Notes under the pieces: model-generated
What the model was told of the DNA's origin: nothing
The model's database searches: none
The model's input: the letters and a program-made list of their open reading frames with translations, nothing else
Made by a program: the position numbers and the translations under genes
From: Prunus persica
Lineage: Eukaryota > Streptophyta > Magnoliopsida > Rosales > Rosaceae
DNA: 64,000 nucleotides
NCBI RefSeq assembly: GCF_000346465.2
Contig: NC_034012.1
Coordinates: 5,236,081-5,300,080, forward strand
Reading direction: 5' to 3'
Part shown: positions 60,301 to 64,000 of the stretch, one piece after another
Layout: every line of letters starts with the position of its first letter
Position numbering within the stretch: the stretch's first letter is position 1

Positions 60301-62145
60301 ATCCCATCAACTTCCCATTGGATAAGATGAAGAAATTTGTCAACACCCTTCACCAAAATGATCAGAAATATGTGCTCATCTTGGACCCTGGTATGTTCTC
60401 TCTGCAGCAAAATTGATGTTACATGCAGTTTGTCTGATGAGGCAGAAAATGATAGTACAATGACTCTCACAGGTATCAGTGTGAATGAGAGCTATGGAAC
60501 CTACAACAGAGGGCTGAAAGCAGATATATTTATAAAACGTGACGGAATTCCTTACCTGGGAAGTGTTTGGCCTGGCCCTGTCTATTTCCCTGACTTTGCA
60601 CATCCACAAAGTGAAAAAATTTGGGCTAATGAGATAAAAATATTTCAAGATGCTCTGCCTTTCGATGGTCTTTGGCTTGATATGAATGAGCTATCCAATT
60701 TCATCACGTCGCCTGCCACTCCATCTTCTACACTTGATGACCCTCCTTACAAGATTAACAATGCCGGGGTCCTGCGTCCCATCAATAACAGTACTGTTCC
60801 GGCATCAGCGCTACACTTTGGTAACATCACAGAATATGATGCTCATAACTTATATGGACTCTTGGAAACCAAAGCAACAAACAAGGCCTTAGTCAATGTG
60901 ACTGGTAAAAGACCATTTATACTTTCTAGATCAACTTTTGTAAGCTCTGGTACGTACACAGCACACTGGACTGGAGACAATGCTGCAAAATGGAGTGATC
61001 TGGCATACACAATTCCAGCAATTCTGAATTTTGGCCTCTTCGGAGTTCCGATGGTTGGAGCTGATATATGTGGATTCTCTGGAAATACTACTGAAGAGCT
61101 CTGCAGGCGGTGGATTCAGGTAACTTATGAGCCTTCAAATTGAACACTTCCACAAAAACTAGACCACATTATACATCTTGTTTCACCTAGAACTTTGCTA
61201 TGCTGTCAATTATAATCATCAGAACATGTGCAACTAACTTAACTATGCTATGTCTCTATGTAGCTAGGGGCCTTTTACCCTTTTGCAAGAGATCACTCAG
61301 AGAAGTTTACAATCCGTCAAGAGCTCTATCTTTGGGACTCGGTGGCTGCAACTGCAAGGAAGGTGCTTGGCCTGCGCTATCGGTTGCTCCCCTTGTTTTA
61401 CACATCAATGTATGAGGCACATAAAAAGGGCACCCCCATTGCAAGACCCCTTTTCTTCTCATTTCCTCAAGATATCAGAACTTATGAGATCAACACTCAG
61501 TTTCTGATTGGCAGAGGTGTAATGGTGTCACCTGTGTTGAAGCCAGGAGTAAGTTCAGTTGATGCATATTTTCCTGCAGGAAACTGGTTTAATCTCTTCA
61601 ACTACTCAAACTCAGTAAGCGTAAAATCGGGAGAGCACGTTACACTGGAAGCACCACCTGATCATATCAACGTACATGTCTGCGAAGGAAACATTTTGGC
61701 CTTACAAGGAAAGGCCTTGACAACAGAAGCAGCCCGAAAGACTGCGTTCGAACTTTTGGTTGTTAGCAGCAGTGGACAGAGCACCGGAGAAGTTTTCTTG
61801 GATGATGGAGAGGAAGTGGAAATGGGAGGAGAGGGAGGCAAGTGGAGTTTAGTGAGATTTTACGGTGGAAAAAAAAATGGAAGTGTATCTGTAAGATCAA
61901 CGGTTGTCAATGGAGGATTTGCTTTAAGCCAAAAATGGATCATTGATAAAGTTACCATCATTGGATTGGAAAAGGTTGATGGATTGGAAGGGTATGCATT
62001 GAACATTACTAAGGGAGCAAACTTGAAGCGGGGACACTCAGATATCAGGGCCAGCTTTGACAGCAATAAGCGATTCATCACAGTAGAGATTTCCAAATTA
62101 TCCATTCTTATAGGAGCAGATTTTAACTTGGAGCTGAAGTATTGA
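57302..62145 (+). pseudogene. GH31 alpha-glucosidase gene split by an LTR insertion
   Basis: Exons: 57302-57582, 57838-59766 (containing the insertion 58183-59417 and one extra CACAC), 60160-60390, 60473-61119 and 61264-62145. Without the insert and one target copy, the phases join to 909 residues, the usual length for plant secreted alpha-glucosidases. A signal peptide (Phe-rich core) is followed by the N-terminal beta domain, the GH31 barrel and a C-terminal beta domain. The catalytic nucleophile is Asp470 in DGLWLDMNE, the acid/base Asp569 in HWTGDN. The enzyme would release glucose, or xylose in the related alpha-xylosidases, from saccharide ends in the wall or vacuole. As assembled, translation stops at 58277, 32 codons into the insert and before the catalytic domain. 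All other exons look undamaged. Confidence 0.9.
58183..59417. mobile_element. palindromic LTR element (two inverted LTR-like arms)
   Basis: The 1235-base insert opens with tgttgattattgcc and ends with its complement ggcaataatcaaca. It is flanked by the exact 5-bp repeat cacac (58178-58182 and 59418-59422), typical of an LTR-retroelement integrase. The left arm (58183-58749) and right arm (58775-59417) are near-perfect inverted copies around a spacer of about 25 bases. Each arm ends inward with text typical of a copia-type LTR end (ccgaaccagtataaatcttg, then gttgtaattttctgttc). The arms differ by scattered bases, and the right arm has one more copy of a repeat of about 66 bases. No protein is coded. 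Confidence 0.9.
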
Positions 62146-62259
62146 TACTAGTGAAAATTAACACTCTTCTAGAGAGAACAATAAGTTACATGCCATTCAG
62201 ATTTATGGCTCCCCTGGAAGACATGTTCTATGCATCACCTGTAATGCATCACCTGTAAT

Positions 62260-64000
62260 GAAAACCATTGGCCGCTAAGCAAGCCTTTTAACGCTGAATA
62301 GAGCCATCGGAATTCCTCTTGATACGAAAAACCCACTTGTTCGGCAGCACATTCACAGTGGGAGTATGAGGGACCAAATTCTAAGTTCCTGCACGAAGAA
62401 GAGCATTAAACTCATCTACCATAGCAAGACGCCATTCATGATGCTTATTAGCATGTGAAAAAGAGGTAGGCTCAAAAGTACCATCAGTAGAAGATAAAAC
62501 CAACGCATGATTAGCATATTTAGGATTGGGTTTACAGATACCGGTTTGAGCACGAGTAACCATCAAATAAGCATGGGAGTCACTTACCAGAAACGTATCA
62601 GAAATAGAAGGAGAAGATGTACTAGATGAAATAGGAGCAGGAGGCAAGAAGAAAATTTTGTGGTTGGGGTTCTCAGTGTAGGTTTGAGAGAATTGAGAAG
62701 CTGAAGGCACATGGGGACTAACCAGCATGTGAGAAGGACATGAGGGATCAGAGGGCATGGTGGGGGAAGTGGGGTAGGAGCAGGTGCTGCATAGGTGATG
62801 GCAGAGATGGACGGGACGTGGCTGGAAGCACAAGTTTCTGTGGAGGCGGGAGGGTCAGGTGCTGGAGAAGGGGACTAGGTAGAGGCTGCAACACTGGAAA
62901 GCGTGGGTTGTAGGAAGACAAACTTGGGCCAGAGAGGATGATAGGCCTGGCTGACGACGGAGAATGGTCTGGAGCAAGAGCAGCATGAGCCTTGTTAAAC
63001 TGGAAAGAAAATTCTTTAAATAACACATGACGCAATAAATAAATAAAAAACCACAATTAGAAACAAGATCCAAGCATCAATAACCCTGATGGTTCAAAGA
63101 ATAAGGAAAACAAGGAAAACATGCGCACCCAAAAGTTTTTAAATACGAATAATCAGGTTCTTTGTGAAACAATAATTTATAGGGTGATTTGTGCTGAAGC
63201 AACTTAGAAGGAAGACGGTTAATTAAATAAACAGAGGCGTGCATAGCCTCGGCCCAATAGGAAAGAGGCATAGGGGCATGGGCTAAAAGAGTGAGCCCGG
63301 TGTCAACAATGTGACGATGCTTACGTTCGGCTAAACCATTTTGCTTAGGATGTTATGGACAAGAAAGACGATAATGAATGCCATGATGAGATAAAAAGTC
63401 CATAAAATTGATGACTAGTGTATTCCCCACCCCCATCTGATTGAAATGCCTTAATTGTAGTGGAATACAGATTTTCAACTGAAGCCTTAAATTTAATGAA
63501 GTGAGAGAAAACTTCTAACTTCTAATTTCAATTTCATTGGAAAAATCCAAGAATAATGAGAAAAATCATCAACAAATAAAACATAATAATTAAAACCAGA
63601 AATAGATTTATCTGAAGAACTCCATACATCAGAATGAATAAGTTCCAGCAGAGAAGAAGAGACAGAAAAAGGACTAAAAGGTAATTTAACACATGTACCC
63701 AACATACATGATTGACAAAAAGAACTAGACCGAGAGCCAAAAAATGGTAGTTTATTATGAGATAACAACAATTGCAAAGTAGACGAAGCAGGATGACCAA
63801 GGCGAGAATGCCACAAGGAGCAGTCAACACAGACACCTAATAAAGCAACACGATTAGGCAAAACTTGAAAAGACTCATTCGGTGTAAATGAAAAAGGATA
63901 TAGGCCATTGCTATTCTTGCTCGAGAAAAGTGTCTTCCCCGTTGCCAAATCCTGGATAAAATAACAATGAGGAAAAAAAATGAAGAAACAATGGTTGTCA
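62260..64000 (-). pseudogene. Ty1/copia retrotransposon fragment (integrase to early RT)
   Basis: On the minus strand, from the window edge: a gag-pre-integrase zinc finger (LWHSRLGHPASS, then FCQSCMLG), the integrase core with HSDVW, a degraded second catalytic segment (SDGGGEYTS, about 63440), NGLAERKHRH with a TAA just before it (about 63350), YWAEAMHASVYLINRLPS, then a Ser/Pro-rich linker and the start of RT (HHEWRLAMVDEFNALLRAGT, then a NKWVFRIKR segment near 62320). The frame is broken several times. The match ends near 62260 inside early RT, so RT, RNase H and the 3' LTR are missing. The other end lies outside the window. It abuts the 3' UTR of the GH31 gene. Confidence 0.88.

Overview
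The window is nuclear DNA from a flowering plant, most likely a rosid eudicot. Evidence: genes with several to ten GT-AG introns, a chloroplast transit peptide, ESCRT-III, subtilase and CYP716 genes typical of plants, and many plant retrotransposons. Rosaceae is possible, but I cannot prove it from the sequence. Two runs of exactly 100 N (36690-36789, 57071-57170) mark scaffold gaps.

Layout. 1 to about 9770: the 3' three quarters of a decayed Ty3/gypsy element of the Tat type (gag, protease, RT, two RNase H domains, integrase, a 97-bp tandem array, an antisense extra ORF, 3' LTR). 10.3-11.8 kb: two convergent genes for small secreted proline-rich proteins. 12.1 kb: a complete TRIM. 12.9-19.1 kb (-): an SBT2-type subtilase in ten exons. 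21.4-24.6 kb (+): a plastid ribose-5-phosphate isomerase-like gene in nine exons. 24.7-26.6 kb: a very young non-autonomous LTR element that has captured part of a TRIM. 26.6-31.7 kb: AT-rich, no gene seen. 31.7-46.3 kb: four CYP716-family P450 genes in mirror-image order (+ + - -); copies 1, 3 and 4 are intact and copy 2 is frameshifted and gapped. 48.2-51.5 kb (-): a VPS2.2-like ESCRT-III gene. 52.6-54.7 kb: a dead PIF/Harbinger transposase. 57.3-62.1 kb (+): a GH31 alpha-glucosidase gene broken in exon 2 by a palindromic LTR insertion. 62.3-64.0 kb (-): a 3'-truncated Ty1/copia fragment running off the window.

How it fits together. Subtilase, isomerase and VPS2 look like a conserved ancestral block; from memory, Arabidopsis carries the equivalents near At5g44520-At5g44560. 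The P450 array sits between isomerase and VPS2. Pieces of the VPS2 last exon lie tail-to-tail beyond P450 copies 1 and 4, and a P450-like 3' flank lies beside the real VPS2 gene. The array therefore appears to have grown from a P450/VPS2 tail-to-tail junction by inverted duplication. Comparing duplicated flanks exposes later insertions with exact target-site duplications: a MITE, a SINE and an LTR element carrying a nested solo LTR.

Most unusual items: (1) a 1235-bp inverted pair of LTR-like arms with a 5-bp target duplication inside the GH31 exon; (2) an LTR element with two primer-binding sites enclosing TRIM sequence, which looks like a template-switch chimera; (3) a P450 family whose I-helix lacks the usual acidic residue and which carries an expandable poly-alanine tract; (4) loss of the TATA region in P450 copy 4.
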